Assembly: GCA_963422275.1 (NCBI GenBank)
Contig: OY729418.1
Location: 3,968,001-4,032,000, forward strand
DNA from: G963422275 sp963422275
Lineage (GTDB): Bacteria; Pseudomonadota; Alphaproteobacteria; Rhodobacterales; Rhodobacteraceae
Length of the DNA: 64,000 nucleotides
Direction of reading: 5' to 3'
The notes beneath the pieces are model-generated. The model saw nothing but the letters and a program-made list of their open reading frames with translations, ran no database searches and was not told the origin of the DNA. Every line of letters begins with the position of its first letter. The stretch's first letter is position 1. A program made the position numbers and the translations under genes. Below, in pieces: positions 9,575 to 19,463 of the stretch.

Positions 9575-10100
9575 GGAACCTCTGATTTGGAGCGATCGCG
9601 GGCATTGCTCTCGTTCTTGGTCGACGACGGTACCGAGATGATGGTGGCGTCAACGATGCTGCCCTTCTTCAGCGCTCAGCCAGGTGATCCCCGATCTCTT
9701 GAAACAGCAGCTGCGCCAGTCCGTGGCGCTTCAGCCGGTGGCGGAAGTTCAGGATCATCGTCTCGTCTGGAACCTTCTCCAGACTCACCACGGCAAGGCG
9801 CCGGACGCTCTCGGCCTCGCAAGCAGGTCCACCATAGCCGGGTCGCTCAGGTTGCAGAACGGCTGAACACAGTGCACGCGCCGTATCACCGACAGCGGAT
9901 GCGGCTGTCGCCCCTTGCCGCCGCCCTTCGGACACGTCAGCGCAATGCGAGTCTCCAGTCACGCCCAGGGGATCAGGCCATCCATCCGCTCCAGAAAGAT
10001 CTCGTGGCGCTTCTTGCGGTCGTATTCAAGGCTGGCAAAGGTCAATTGCCGAAGGCGCTGCATGTCGTGATCCCCAAAAAAGGCGTGGCGCAAGAAGGTT
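9575..10100 (-). mobile_element. IS5-like relic (family A), truncated
   Basis: The left boundary is the family end GGAACCTCTGATTTGGAG preceded by TTAG. On the minus strand the transposase start is seen near 10075 (MQRLRQLTFASLE, as in the longer copy at 48678) and continues to PDETMILNFRHRLKRHGL, EIGDHLAER and VDATIISVPSS-like pieces, then stops at the terminal repeat; the C-terminal half is deleted. The 5' terminal repeat is not visible near 10100. Confidence 0.7.
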
Positions 10101-10166
10101 AAACAGCTCTTTGGAACGGGGAAACTACCGGGCAACACAGGATGCCCGACAGCATATCAAGCGCTA

Positions 10167-10763
10167 TCATACGCTCCAGCAACGGATTTCTCCGCAATCA
10201 ACGTGCACGAAGCCTGATCTGCGATATCTGCCAACGCCTCCGCCCTTGCATTGTTCAGCAGCATCGGCAATCGCTGCGGTCGAGCGCCCGTTTAAGCTAA
10301 TGTCAGCCGCTTCGCCTGTCATATGAAGTGAGTTCCTTGCAACGTTCCGGCTCCTGCGGCGTAGTTTTGCGTTCGTGGCAGGCGTTCGATAGCCTGACTT
10401 CAAATGGAACGGTTCATCAGTTTCTAAAAGTCCGTGTGTCGCTGAAATTACGTCTAGATTCCGAGCTTTCATTTTGTAAGTTTGGTTCGCTCGCCAGTCG
10501 CGCATGAAATGGTTAATCTCATTAAGTGCCGCTTGGATGTATTCGCCTTCAATCCAGTAGATTGTATTTATGCTTTCGCTAGTGACTGCACAATGCATTT
10601 TGAGTCTTCGAATGTCCCCGGCTCCCTTCAATATCGAGAAGGCCGGCGCCCCAAGGGGAAATGCCACGATCGCAACCGCGGAGCAAACTGCAGTAACCAG
10701 CGACCGTCTTGTAGCCCTATTTAAAGTGCTGTGATCTGGCAATATCGTCTGTGGATTCTCCAT
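10167..10763 (-). CDS. DUF882/M15-like peptidoglycan peptidase, probable Tat export
   Basis: Related to MepK/YcbK murein endopeptidases that cut peptide cross-links. From ATG 10763 the protein is ~198 residues. It opens with a twin-arginine-like leader (NRATRRSLV then a hydrophobic stretch to GAPAFS). The zinc site of the family is visible as SGYRTPATNA, NSLHMTGEAADI and GFVHVDCG. The frame is open 30 codons further upstream, but the leader fits the inner start better, with GAGGA about 13 bases before it. It diverges from an L,D-transpeptidase gene, a sensible wall-remodelling pair. The substrate is inferred from the family. Confidence 0.85.
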   Translation of the reverse strand: MENPQTILPDHSTLNRATRRSLVTAVCSAVAIVAFPLGAPAFSILKGAGDIRRLKMHCAVTSESINTIYWIEGEYIQAALNEINHFMRDWRANQTYKMKARNLDVISATHGLLETDEPFHLKSGYRTPATNAKLRRRSRNVARNSLHMTGEAADISLNGRSTAAIADAAEQCKGGGVGRYRRSGFVHVDCGEIRCWSV

Positions 10764-11026
10764 CACGTGAGTTGTGTCCTCAAGCTCGCTCTGATTCTTT
10801 TGATCCGCCCATTCCACTCCTAAGTTGCTTTGATCGCAATTCAACCGAAGCACTCTAAATTTCTATGACACGATTAGTTGAATTTCTCGAATGAGTCAAA
10901 TATCTTAATGTTGTTTTCATGTTTAACGTGTCTGACATTTATGCGCATGCAAAGAAGTCTTTTCGGCAGTTGGCCGGGTCAGGAGAAGTTTTGCTCTGTG
11001 GTGTCAAGGCGAATGGGGCTTTGCAA

Positions 11027-12655
11027 ATGGGTAATAAATTGATGGTGACTAGACCGAAGCTTACTGTTGTCTTCGGGTTCTCTTACCTTCCGGCGCTAGT
11101 GTTTGCGGCCTTTCTTGGGGCCGCGAATCTGTCTGCTGCGGCCTTCGTCGATCTCTCATCAGTCGGTGTTTTCATTGCGCGCGAGGCCTTCTCTAGCACC
11201 GAACTTGCAGATTTCTACAAGAAACGAGCATACAATCCCATTTGGGTTGGGTCAACGCGGGAGCAAAGGAAACGACTTACCGCCTTTCTTGATGCTCTCG
11301 ATACAGCTATTGATCATGGACTTCCAGACCAAGAGCGGCACGCAGGAGAAATTCGCACGCTGTTTCTGACAGCCGATACAAACTCGAAATTGGCGAAGGC
11401 CGAAATAGCAATAAGCCAAGCTTACCTTAAGTATGCCCGTGAGCTTCACACGGGCTTGATTGATCCAGTGTCTGTTTCGAGGGGGATTGCCCGCAAACGG
11501 AATTCCATTGAATCAGCAGTGCTGCTCGACGGAATAAGCAGTAATGATCCTGCCGCGTTTTTGGCAACTCTACCACCTTCCTCAATGGAGTACAGGAGGT
11601 TACGGAAGGAATTAAGAAGACTTCGAGAGATCGTCGCTTCGGGCGGGTGGGGGAATCCGATTTCGGAGACCGCAATCAAGCCGGGAGATCGTGGGCCGAA
11701 AATAGTCTTGTTGCGCAACCGCTTGATTCGAATGGGACTCATACCGCAAATTGCAAATTCGGAATACAACGGTTTGATGCTTGGTGCCGTTCAAGGTCTC
11801 CAGGCTCGGCATGGAATGATTCCCGATGGAGTTGTTGGAGCCCGCACTATCAGGGCCATCAACACAACTGCTGAAGAACGCATGGCTCAAATTCTTGTTG
11901 CACTGGAACGAGCTCGATGGCTGAATCACCCTCTAGGCGAACTGCATGTCTTGGTCAATTTGACGGACTTCAAGGCAAACGTGATTGACAACGGTCGACC
12001 GGTATTCACGACAAAGGTTGTAGTTGGGAGAACTCGACCGAGCCTCAACACACCTGAATTTTCTGAAATGATGACGCATTTGGTCGTGAACCCTTACTGG
12101 TGGGTGCCGGAATCGATTGCTGTTGGTGAAGTCCTTCCCGAACTTTGGAAAGACCCGCTTTCTGAGAGCCAGCTCGAGATCTTCCATCCGGAAACTGGGC
12201 CAATCGATAGGATGGCAGTTGACTTCACCAAGTATAGCAAGCAGTCTTTTCCGTTTAAGATGCGTCAGCCGCCAGGCCCAGATAACGCGCTTGGACTCGT
12301 TAAATTCATGTTTCCAAACAAGCATGATGTCTACTTGCATGACACTCCCGAGAAGCAGTTGTTCGACAAGGATCTCAGGGCATTCAGTCATGGCTGTGTG
12401 AGGCTCGAACGGGCTTTTGACTTCGCGCATTTTCTTCTCGCTACGAGGGTGTCCGTATCGGAAGCGGAATTTAAAGTATCCCTTGCATCGGGAGAAGAAA
12501 CCAAAATGTATCTCGACAAACCTCTCCCTGTCCACATCACGTATCAAACCGCGTGGGTGGGAGCGGATGGGGTCACGAACTTCCGGGATGACATTTACGG
12601 TCGGGACAGCGCCATTTACGAAGCGCTTCAGAAAGCGGGCATTTCTGCAACCTAA
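11027..12655 (+). CDS. L,D-transpeptidase (YkuD/YcbB type)
   Basis: Periplasmic enzyme that forms 3-3 cross-links in peptidoglycan or attaches proteins to it. About 542 residues from ATG 11027; the frame is open to 10919 but lacks a ribosome binding site there. Order: signal peptide or anchor (residues 10-40), YcbB-type scaffold region, peptidoglycan-binding motif near DGVVGARTIRAIN, then the YkuD domain with LVVNPYWWVPESI, YLHDTPEKQLF and the catalytic SHGCVRLE. All key residues are present. It diverges from the M15-like peptidase gene. Confidence 0.92.
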   Translation: MGNKLMVTRPKLTVVFGFSYLPALVFAAFLGAANLSAAAFVDLSSVGVFIAREAFSSTELADFYKKRAYNPIWVGSTREQRKRLTAFLDALDTAIDHGLPDQERHAGEIRTLFLTADTNSKLAKAEIAISQAYLKYARELHTGLIDPVSVSRGIARKRNSIESAVLLDGISSNDPAAFLATLPPSSMEYRRLRKELRRLREIVASGGWGNPISETAIKPGDRGPKIVLLRNRLIRMGLIPQIANSEYNGLMLGAVQGLQARHGMIPDGVVGARTIRAINTTAEERMAQILVALERARWLNHPLGELHVLVNLTDFKANVIDNGRPVFTTKVVVGRTRPSLNTPEFSEMMTHLVVNPYWWVPESIAVGEVLPELWKDPLSESQLEIFHPETGPIDRMAVDFTKYSKQSFPFKMRQPPGPDNALGLVKFMFPNKHDVYLHDTPEKQLFDKDLRAFSHGCVRLERAFDFAHFLLATRVSVSEAEFKVSLASGEETKMYLDKPLPVHITYQTAWVGADGVTNFRDDIYGRDSAIYEALQKAGISAT

Positions 12656-12744
12656 TCTATTGCGGCGCGGGTGCTCTGACATCTACCATTTACTTGAGAT
12701 TTATATTACCATGCGACATGGTATCCTTGATTTGCGGGAGCAGT

Positions 12745-13836
12745 ATGTCGCTTTTAGTCCGTGACATTGCTGAGGCAATCGGCGCTCGATCGGTGGGGAA
12801 CCAGTCCTTGCAAATGTCGGGCGTCGCCGAGCCATCAGAAGCACAGCCTGATCAACTCGCCTTGGCCATGAGTCCCCAATTTGCCGAGGGCATTCAGAAA
12901 GGGCAGGCCAAAGCAGCAGTGGTTTGGGAAAGTGCGAACTGGGAGAGCTTCGGTCTCAGCGCCGCCATTTTTACGTCACGCCCGCGTTTCTCTATGGCCT
13001 TAATCTGCAAGCTCTTTTCGCCTGCGCCGGACGTGGATCCAGGTATTGATCCGAGCGCAAGTGTGTCCGCAGGAGCGCAGGTTGGCATCGGATCGCGAAT
13101 CGGACCCAACGTGGTGATAAAGAGCGGTGCCGTCATCGGTGTAGATTGCATTGTGGATTCCAACGTCTCCATCGGGCGCAATGTTCGCGTTGGCAACAAT
13201 GCACATATACATTCCGGTGCACGGATCGAGCGCGATATAGTGGTAGGCGAGCGGTTTGTGTTGCATTCGAACGCAGTAATTGGAAGCGATGGATTCTCAT
13301 TCACTACCGAAGAGCCAAGCAAAGAGGAGGAAGTACGAACCTCTCTGGGAACTCGCGTTCCAGCGAGAAACTCCGTCTACACAAAGATCAACTCGCTCGG
13401 CTCAGTAACCATCGGGAACGATGTCGAGGTGGGGGCCTGTACCGTGATCGACAGAGGTACCGTCTCTGCGACGATCATCGGTTCAGGAACAAAAATTGAC
13501 AATCTGGTTCACATTGCACACAATGTACGCATTGGCTCGCACTGCCTGATCTGTGGACATGTCGGGGTTGCTGGATCAGTGCAAGTCGGAAATCGGGTTA
13601 TCTTGGCTGGAATGTGTGGCGTATCCGACCATGTGAAGATTGGCGACGATGTCGTTGCCGGAGGTGCATCTAAAATTTATACGAACGTATCGCCCGGTCA
13701 TGCTGTCATGGGATCGCCGGCGACCAAAATGGATCAAAATATCAAAATGTATAGGGCATTGAGACGCCTGCCAAGAATTCTTGACCAGATGGCGGAACTC
13801 AAGAAGCAGGTTTCCAATCTGGCAAAGAAACTTTAA
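12745..13836 (+). CDS. lpxD: UDP-3-O-acylglucosamine N-acyltransferase LpxD
   Basis: Third step of lipid A synthesis: transfers an acyl chain from ACP to the 2-amino group. 363 residues from ATG 12745, which has GCGGGAG 5-10 bases upstream; the frame is open from 12694 but the conserved N-terminus starts with MSLLVRDIAEAIG. The uridine-binding N-terminal domain is followed by ~10 hexapeptide repeats of a left-handed beta-helix (VGIGSRIGPNVVIKSGAVIG) and the catalytic HIAHNV. A C-terminal helix ends the protein. An ACP and a ketoacyl synthase follow directly, which suggests a dedicated acyl supply for lipid A. Confidence 0.96.
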   Translation: MSLLVRDIAEAIGARSVGNQSLQMSGVAEPSEAQPDQLALAMSPQFAEGIQKGQAKAAVVWESANWESFGLSAAIFTSRPRFSMALICKLFSPAPDVDPGIDPSASVSAGAQVGIGSRIGPNVVIKSGAVIGVDCIVDSNVSIGRNVRVGNNAHIHSGARIERDIVVGERFVLHSNAVIGSDGFSFTTEEPSKEEEVRTSLGTRVPARNSVYTKINSLGSVTIGNDVEVGACTVIDRGTVSATIIGSGTKIDNLVHIAHNVRIGSHCLICGHVGVAGSVQVGNRVILAGMCGVSDHVKIGDDVVAGGASKIYTNVSPGHAVMGSPATKMDQNIKMYRALRRLPRILDQMAELKKQVSNLAKKL

Positions 13837-13867
13837 TTGACGTGAAACTGTGTGCGGAGGTTTGGCC

Positions 13868-14134
13868 ATGCAGGGTTCCGTTGAGGAGCGCGTTATTGAA
13901 ATCATCGCTGAACAAGCGGTTCTGGACGCCAAGAACGTTGCGCCCGAGTATACTTTGGGACAATTAGGGATCGATTCACTTGGATTGGCGGAGATCATTT
14001 TCGGCATTGAGGAGAACTTTGACATTCAGATCGACTTCAATGCCAACGAGCCGGGGAAGGGCATATTTGAAGACGCGGACATCGCTTCAATTGCAAGGGC
14101 AGTGGAAAATCTCGTGGCCCAGAAATTTGGTTAG
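13868..14134 (+). CDS. Acyl carrier protein, specialised type
   Basis: Small acidic carrier of acyl chains, 88 residues. The phosphopantetheine serine is in LGQLGIDSLGLAEI. Start ATG 13868 is preceded by GGAGG at a good distance; the upstream GTG at 13850 is before that site and can be dismissed. It sits between lpxD and a ketoacyl-ACP synthase, so it is probably not the housekeeping AcpP but a dedicated carrier for lipid A or another envelope acyl chain (inference from context). It does not closely resemble AcpXL. Confidence 0.9.
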   Translation: MQGSVEERVIEIIAEQAVLDAKNVAPEYTLGQLGIDSLGLAEIIFGIEENFDIQIDFNANEPGKGIFEDADIASIARAVENLVAQKFG

Positions 14135-14140
14135 ATTTCT

Positions 14141-15349
14141 ATGCGGCGGGTAGTTATCACCGGTCAAGGCACGATCAATCCTTTAGGCAATTCGGCAAGT
14201 GAAACACTTGAAAGTTTCCGCACCGGTCGATGCGGAATAGGTGATCTAAAAATACGCGACGCCGACCGGTTGATGATCCGAATCGGTGGTCAGGTCAAGA
14301 ATTTTGCGGCAGCCGACTATTTTTCCCGCCAAGAGCTAGCCCTCTACGACCGCTTTACGCAGTTCGCGCTACTTGCGGCGGATGAAGCGTTGTCGCAATC
14401 TGGGATCGATTTAAAAGGCAATGCCTTGGAAGAAGCCGGAGTGGTTCTCGGCACCGCCGGCGGCGGATTGAACACTTGGGACGCGAGCTACCGCTCGGTT
14501 TATCAAGAGGGGAAGAACCGCGTTCACCCATTTGTTGTCCCAAAGCTCATGAACAACGCTGCAGCAAGCCATGTTTCGATGAAATTTAATCTTCGGGGAC
14601 CCAGTTTCTCGGTGTCAACCGCTTGCTCGTCTTCCAACCATGCTATTGGGCTTGCCTTTCAACTCGTCAAGTCCGGAATGGCAAAGACAATGGTTGCGGG
14701 CGGGGCGGAAAGCATGCTCTGCTTTGGTGGAGTAAAGGCATGGGAAGGACTCCGTGTTATGTCCCCTATCGCCTGCCGACCGTTTTCCAAGAACCGAAAT
14801 GGAATGGTGCAAGGGGAGGGTGCGGCGCTATTCGTTATTGAAGACTTTAAGCAGGCTCGGTTGCGAAGAGCCGAGATTTTGGCGGAAATCGTTGGGTTCT
14901 CCATGACTTCAGATGCCGATGACATAGTGATGCCCTCACGGTCGGGAGCCGCGCGCGCGATCCGAGGCGCGCTGACGGCGGGAAATATTGCTCCTGATAG
15001 CGTGGGATACATAAACGCTCATGGTACCGGAACTATCGCGAACGACAGAACAGAGTGCGCCGCCATTATCGACGTCTTCGGCGGGCACGCGGACAGCTTG
15101 CTCTTATCGTCAACTAAGTCAATGCACGGCCACCTGATTGGCGGAACCGGTTCGGTCGAGCTTCTCGCATGCATTATGGCTCTCCGCGAAGGTGTGATAG
15201 CCCCGACAATCGGTTTCGAGGAGCCAGACCCAGAGTGCCCGCTGGATATTGTGCCTAACGAAGCACGAAATGCAGACATCTCCGTTGCGATGTCAAATTC
15301 GTTTGCGTTTGGTGGCTTGAACGCAGTGCTAGTGCTGAAATCAGTCTAG
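14141..15349 (+). CDS. Beta-ketoacyl-ACP synthase, FabF-like
   Basis: Condensing enzyme that elongates acyl-ACP with malonyl-ACP. 402 residues, thiolase fold. The catalytic triad is complete: Cys in VSTACSSSNHAIG, His in INAHGTGT and His in SMHGHLIGG. It starts 6 bp after the ACP stop, so the two are cotranscribed with lpxD. A role in making the acyl chain used by the envelope is inferred from the neighbours; the primary FabF of the cell is probably elsewhere. Confidence 0.93.
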   Translation: MRRVVITGQGTINPLGNSASETLESFRTGRCGIGDLKIRDADRLMIRIGGQVKNFAAADYFSRQELALYDRFTQFALLAADEALSQSGIDLKGNALEEAGVVLGTAGGGLNTWDASYRSVYQEGKNRVHPFVVPKLMNNAAASHVSMKFNLRGPSFSVSTACSSSNHAIGLAFQLVKSGMAKTMVAGGAESMLCFGGVKAWEGLRVMSPIACRPFSKNRNGMVQGEGAALFVIEDFKQARLRRAEILAEIVGFSMTSDADDIVMPSRSGAARAIRGALTAGNIAPDSVGYINAHGTGTIANDRTECAAIIDVFGGHADSLLLSSTKSMHGHLIGGTGSVELLACIMALREGVIAPTIGFEEPDPECPLDIVPNEARNADISVAMSNSFAFGGLNAVLVLKSV

Positions 15350-15380
15350 CGCAGGCTATGAAACAAAGTTTTTGGGGTAA

Positions 15381-15399
15381 CTCCTCACTTAGTGAGGAG
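15381..15399. terminator. Hairpin between convergent fabF-like and ialB genes
   Basis: Perfect 8-bp stem CTCCTCAC / GTGAGGAG with a TTA loop. It lies between two convergent genes and contains the stop codon of the minus-strand gene. The U-tract on either side is poor, so the terminator role is plausible but not certain. Confidence 0.5.
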
Positions 15400-15954
15400 T
15401 GAGAACGCTTTTGTGAATCCCATTAGCGAAACTTCAAGTGACACCGGATTCGCTTTGCCGAATTCCTGGATCGCCATGGCAATCGTACTCCCGAGACGCA
15501 TTCGCTCTACTTGGTCGTGGGTCAATTGGATTATCGCTACGCATCCTTCGATCACACAAACCTCGAACGGAAAGCCCTGCGCTTCTCCGCTGTCGATCCG
15601 AAGCCCGACCCCTTTGGAGAGCTGTGTTCCCAACGGCGTGATGATTTCGGCTGTGGCATCAATGAATAAATCATCTTCTGCCCGGACAGAAATTCTAGCA
15701 ACCGAGATACCTTGGGAATTGGTTATGGTCTGTTGCATGTTGCAAAATCTTTGATCATTTTCCAACAGATAACAGACGACGGTCCAGGCACCATATTGAG
15801 TTTCTTCGATTGGGATAGACGCACTAGCCGCTTCTTCGATGCTTTCTTCCTGCTGCTCACTGGCCTGATTTTCAGAATCAGCTTCTTGTGCATATGCAAA
15901 ACATGCACCAAAAACTATGCAAAACAAGGCGATGAACCGAAACATGTGCGTCAT
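15385..15954 (-). CDS. ialB: IalB-family periplasmic protein
   Basis: Member of the invasion-associated locus B family, common in alphaproteobacteria and of uncertain function. 189 residues: signal peptide (FRFIALFCIVFGACFAYA), a short Gln/Glu-rich linker, then the conserved domain with YGAWTVVCYLLEN, PLGTQLSKGVGLRID and VCVIEGCVAIIQL; two cysteine pairs may form disulfides. Start may be the first Met or the Met three codons on. It converges on the fabF-like gene; nothing suggests a shared operon. Confidence 0.85.
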   Translation of the reverse strand: MTHMFRFIALFCIVFGACFAYAQEADSENQASEQQEESIEEAASASIPIEETQYGAWTVVCYLLENDQRFCNMQQTITNSQGISVARISVRAEDDLFIDATAEIITPLGTQLSKGVGLRIDSGEAQGFPFEVCVIEGCVAIIQLTHDQVERMRLGSTIAMAIQEFGKANPVSLEVSLMGFTKAFSLLTK

Positions 15955-16208
15955 CGCGAAGTCTCCTCATTTGGAATATGGCAATATCGAGGCAAACGAC
16001 CCTCGAACTGCACTATCTGACAATCGGCATGACTTTGCAATAGACAACGTGAGTCCATGATCTGCCGTCAGTTCGTTTTTGATGGAGCAGCCCCCGGCTT
16101 TCGGCGGCACAGCCGCTAATGGGGAACGTACGCGGGGGTTCGACCGAAGAAGAAAAGCTGCACTCGACAGCAATTGCATCGTCGGCGTCGCGCTTCAAAG
16201 AAAGCCTT

Positions 16209-16965
16209 GGATCTGTTCGCATTTCGCAGGCGTATGTGCTGCACTGGGTTCTGACTTGCATTGACCATGGGGAGCGGAACAATGGATCGGGCACGGTTTC
16301 GGGACTGGTTTTCAAGAATCGATGAACTGACGGCGAAGCAGTGCCGCAAGGTTGCTGCGATTCTGTCGGGTCCACCGGAGGGCGAGACCTCGCTAGCGGC
16401 GATCGCTCCGCCGGCGAGCGGTTGACGCTCTCGCGAGGATGCCGAGCACGAAGGTCTCATCGGCCTCGACGATCCCGGCGAGCCGGTCCGGCGTCTGCCG
16501 AACCGGTGAGGGCGCCAAAAGTCCGGCCGCAGGAATTGCAGCGATGGCGGCACAGACCGCGCGACTTGCCCCGGGACACCGCGCCGCCGGTGGCCGCAGT
16601 GCGGACAGAGCCAAAGCCTTTCAACTGTGCAGGGCGAAGGCGGATAGCGTGCCGATAATCCAAAGGTTCATTTCGTATTCCTTGGCATAGTGACACGATG
16701 GCTCCCGGTTCGTTTTGGAGGTCAGGCAGGTGGACAGCGAGTGTGTTCGCGGTACCCTGCACATTTACTCATCTAGGACGCTCAAATAGCACTGCAGCCA
16801 AGTCGCAGGCCTTCCCATGTAGCTTTCGCATCATCATAGCCTATAAATACCTCGATAGCTGTCCTGGTGGTTCCATCTCGGCGAACTCAGCGACCCGCCT
16901 TCTCACCGAGGGCCTGCCTAGCCGGGGCCATGGCCAGACCATGCATGCGTTTCACGAATAAAATC
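16209..16965 (+). mobile_element. Composite of rearranged IS1595-like copies (copies 2 and 3)
   Basis: The left end reads GGATCTGTTCGCATTTCGCAGG, a variant of the family end. A forward N-terminal piece (MDRARFRDWFSRIDELTAKQ, from ATG 16281) joins near 16410 to an inverted middle: on the minus strand 16420-16650 encodes the zinc ribbon (CNSCGRTFGALTG) fused by deletion to VRQTPDRLAGIVEADETFVL. At 16665 a second family left end appears (GGTTCATTTCGTATTCC), followed by C-terminal pieces (RGTLHIYSS; WWFHLGELSDPPS) to about 16965. No functional transposase is possible. Upstream, 15955-16208 shows nothing I recognise. Confidence 0.75.
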
Positions 16966-17025
16966 TTAAAGAAACAAAGATAAAACGCGAGTTCGAACGC
17001 AAGTACTATGCTGGCACTGATCGCA

Positions 17026-18330
17026 TCACGAGGCCCGTATACGAATTCGCGTAATGCGGTTCGCTTCCCTCCCGACAATTTCAAATCGGAATCCATAATA
17101 ATTGAACTCTTGTCCAACCGTGGGAATCAACTGAGCTTCATGAATCACCAATCCCGCAACTGTGGTCGCGAGGTCGTCGGGTAATTTCCAGTCCATTTCT
17201 CGGTTGATGTCGCGCACTGGTGTGCTGCCATCTACCAGAAGCGTGCCATCCTCACTGACTTTCATCGGAACATCTGGTTCCGCGTCATGCTCATCGGAGA
17301 TGTCTCCGACGATCTCCTCAAGAATGTCCTCCAATGTAATCAAGCCTTGCAAGGCCCCGTACTCGTCAACGACGAGTGCAAAGTGTGAATGGAGCCTACG
17401 AAACTCCCTCATCTGGCTGTCAAGTGGTGTTGTTTCCGGAACGAAGTAGGGTTCCCTTGATACATTAAGCAAAAAAGGTCCGGCCTCTGCAAAGGCACTG
17501 CTGCCTGCATTGGCCTGCAACAACTCGGATACTTTGCGAAGCAAGTCTTTTACATGAACGACCCCAACGATGTTGTCGATCTCACCTTGATAAACTGGAA
17601 GCCGCGTAAATTGGGATTCCGTACATTTCCGAATAATTTCGGCGGTTGAAGCATCCGCGTTTATCAATTCCATCTCCGAGCGGTGAATCATGATTTCTTC
17701 GACGGATCTGCTTCCAAGATCCAGGGCACCCATAAGGCGGTCACGATGCTCCTTCTGTACGGCACCAGTCGAGTGGCCAAGGGCTATAGTCCCTGCAATC
17801 TCCTCGTGAACCGCGAAGGCGCTTTCCGGGTCCGATCTCACTCCAAGCAATCTGTTGATCAGGAATTGAATTATGCTAATTACAGGAAAGAATAGTGCAA
17901 CAAATAGACTTATGGGTGCAGAAACGGCGCGCGCGGCAGATTCCGGTTTGGTAAGCGCATATGTCTTCGGAAGGATTTCGGCAAAAACCAAGATTAGAGT
18001 CGTCATGACAAGCGTGGCTAGCGCAACGCCAGAATCTTCGTAGAGTCTCGATAAAATGCTTGTTGCCAAGGCCGCTGCCGAGATGTTGACTAGATTGTTT
18101 CCGAGCAGCACCGCGCCAATCAGCCTTTCGGGATTTTGGGTCAGGCGAAGTGCGCGCATAGCTGGCGGGTCTCCGCGGTCCGCCTGAGAACGCAGCTTGC
18201 CGCGCGAAGCGACCGTAAGCGCAGTTTCCGATCCTGAAAAGAACGCGGATACGAATATCAATCCAACAATCATTATCACTGTCGGCCAGATAGACGTGTT
18301 CATGAAATCCAGTGCTTGGTGCATTTTCAA
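17026..18330 (-). CDS. CorC/HlyC-family transporter with CBS domains
   Basis: Inner-membrane protein of the CNNM/CorC family, linked to magnesium and cobalt efflux; the old hemolysin label is historical. 434 residues: DUF21 membrane domain with an N-terminal helix and SAFFSGSETALTVASRGKL, further helices to about residue 150, a CBS pair (IMIHRSEMELI..., VVHVKDLL, LVVDEYGALQGLITLEDILEEIVGDI) and a CorC_HlyC C-terminal domain. All parts are present. xerD lies upstream on the same strand, 116 bp away. Confidence 0.93.
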   Translation of the reverse strand: MKMHQALDFMNTSIWPTVIMIVGLIFVSAFFSGSETALTVASRGKLRSQADRGDPPAMRALRLTQNPERLIGAVLLGNNLVNISAAALATSILSRLYEDSGVALATLVMTTLILVFAEILPKTYALTKPESAARAVSAPISLFVALFFPVISIIQFLINRLLGVRSDPESAFAVHEEIAGTIALGHSTGAVQKEHRDRLMGALDLGSRSVEEIMIHRSEMELINADASTAEIIRKCTESQFTRLPVYQGEIDNIVGVVHVKDLLRKVSELLQANAGSSAFAEAGPFLLNVSREPYFVPETTPLDSQMREFRRLHSHFALVVDEYGALQGLITLEDILEEIVGDISDEHDAEPDVPMKVSEDGTLLVDGSTPVRDINREMDWKLPDDLATTVAGLVIHEAQLIPTVGQEFNYYGFRFEIVGREANRITRIRIRAS

Positions 18331-18446
18331 TATCCGAGATCAGTTTGACGCGGCGGCCGCGTTGAGGTCCATCAATTACAGAGTATCGTTGCATTATCCG
18401 AAAGAGCATTGCGTTCTAGCGACCATGTTTCAGCAGTACCTACCAT

Positions 18447-19463
18447 TTAAAAGTCCTCGCGGGACATCTTACCGAGAGGATGCTTTTCGAGAACGAGGCT
18501 CTTGAGCCGGTCTTCCATTACATGGGTGTAGATTTCCGTTGTTGCAATGTCCGCATGGCCGAGCAGTTTCTGTATCGCTCGTAGGTTTGCTCCGTTTTCC
18601 AGTAAGTGTGTGGCGATGGCATGGCGAAAGGTGTGAGGAGTGACCCTTTCAGACGTTATACCCGATGCCACAGCTATACCCCTTGCAATGCCGTAGACAC
18701 GCTCCCTTGTGAGATGCCCCGATTTTCCACTTGATGGAAAGAGGTAGTGCTCACGGCCACATGCGGTTCCCATTCGCCGTTCCATCTCGGCATCGCGAAT
18801 TAGTAGCCATTCGGCAAGTGTTCCCGTTGCTGCTTTGGTTAGCGGAACAATCCTTTCCCTGCCTCCTTTTCCCTTGACCAACAAGACTGTTGGGTCTCCA
18901 CGGGTAGAAGCAACAGGTAATTCTACAAGCTCACTCACGCGCATGCCGGTTGCATATAGCAACTCGAATATGCATGCATTGCGACACTTTTCCGTCTGTG
19001 ACTTTCCAAATTTTCGTGCTGTGACGAGAATTTTTTCAATCTCGTTCACTGAAAGCGACTTCGGCAGTGCCCTAACTTTTCTAGGGGTTGGCAATTGCTG
19101 GACGGGATCGTCTTTTCGCCAGTTTTCCTCAACAGCGAACCGATAGATTTGTCTGATTGCGGAAAGTTTTCGTGCCCGCGTAGATGGCGAAAAGCCCTTT
19201 CTAGACAATTCCACCATGTATGACTCGATGTCTTCTCTCGTTGCGCATTGCAATTCACTAGCTTTCTTGGCAAGGTAGGTTGAAAATCCAATTAAGTCCC
19301 GGCGATAGGCGCGGCAGGTGTTCGCCGCGGCAGACCGTTCTGCCTGCGCTGCCTCCAAGAAGGCATCTATCCATTGACCTGAGTTCAATTGCTTTCCGTT
19401 CGGATTATCAACTAGCCGAATCGCGGTTTGTCTGACGTATCGCTCCAATCTGGCACAGCACAA
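18447..19463 (-). CDS. xerD: Site-specific tyrosine recombinase XerD
   Basis: Resolves chromosome dimers at dif together with XerC and FtsK. 338 residues as read; the conserved part starts near WIDAFLEAAQAERSAAANTC, so the first 25-30 residues may not be translated. The SAM-like N-terminal domain precedes the catalytic domain with Arg in ATGMRVSELVEL, HTFRHAIATHLLENGANLR, LLGHADIATTEIYTHV (His and nucleophile Tyr). In related genomes xerD lies beside aroK; here ~2.1 kb of IS DNA has entered between them. The 330 bp upstream of the gene show no other feature. Confidence 0.95.
   Translation of the reverse strand: MCCARLERYVRQTAIRLVDNPNGKQLNSGQWIDAFLEAAQAERSAAANTCRAYRRDLIGFSTYLAKKASELQCATREDIESYMVELSRKGFSPSTRARKLSAIRQIYRFAVEENWRKDDPVQQLPTPRKVRALPKSLSVNEIEKILVTARKFGKSQTEKCRNACIFELLYATGMRVSELVELPVASTRGDPTVLLVKGKGGRERIVPLTKAATGTLAEWLLIRDAEMERRMGTACGREHYLFPSSGKSGHLTRERVYGIARGIAVASGITSERVTPHTFRHAIATHLLENGANLRAIQKLLGHADIATTEIYTHVMEDRLKSLVLEKHPLGKMSREDF

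Noticed and set aside
9587..10102. 171-residue plus-strand frame
   Set aside because: It is the antisense of an IS5-like transposase fragment; the minus-strand peptides match the copy at 48678.
16013..16375. 120-residue minus-strand frame
   Set aside because: Runs across the IS1595-like left end and has no protein-like pattern.
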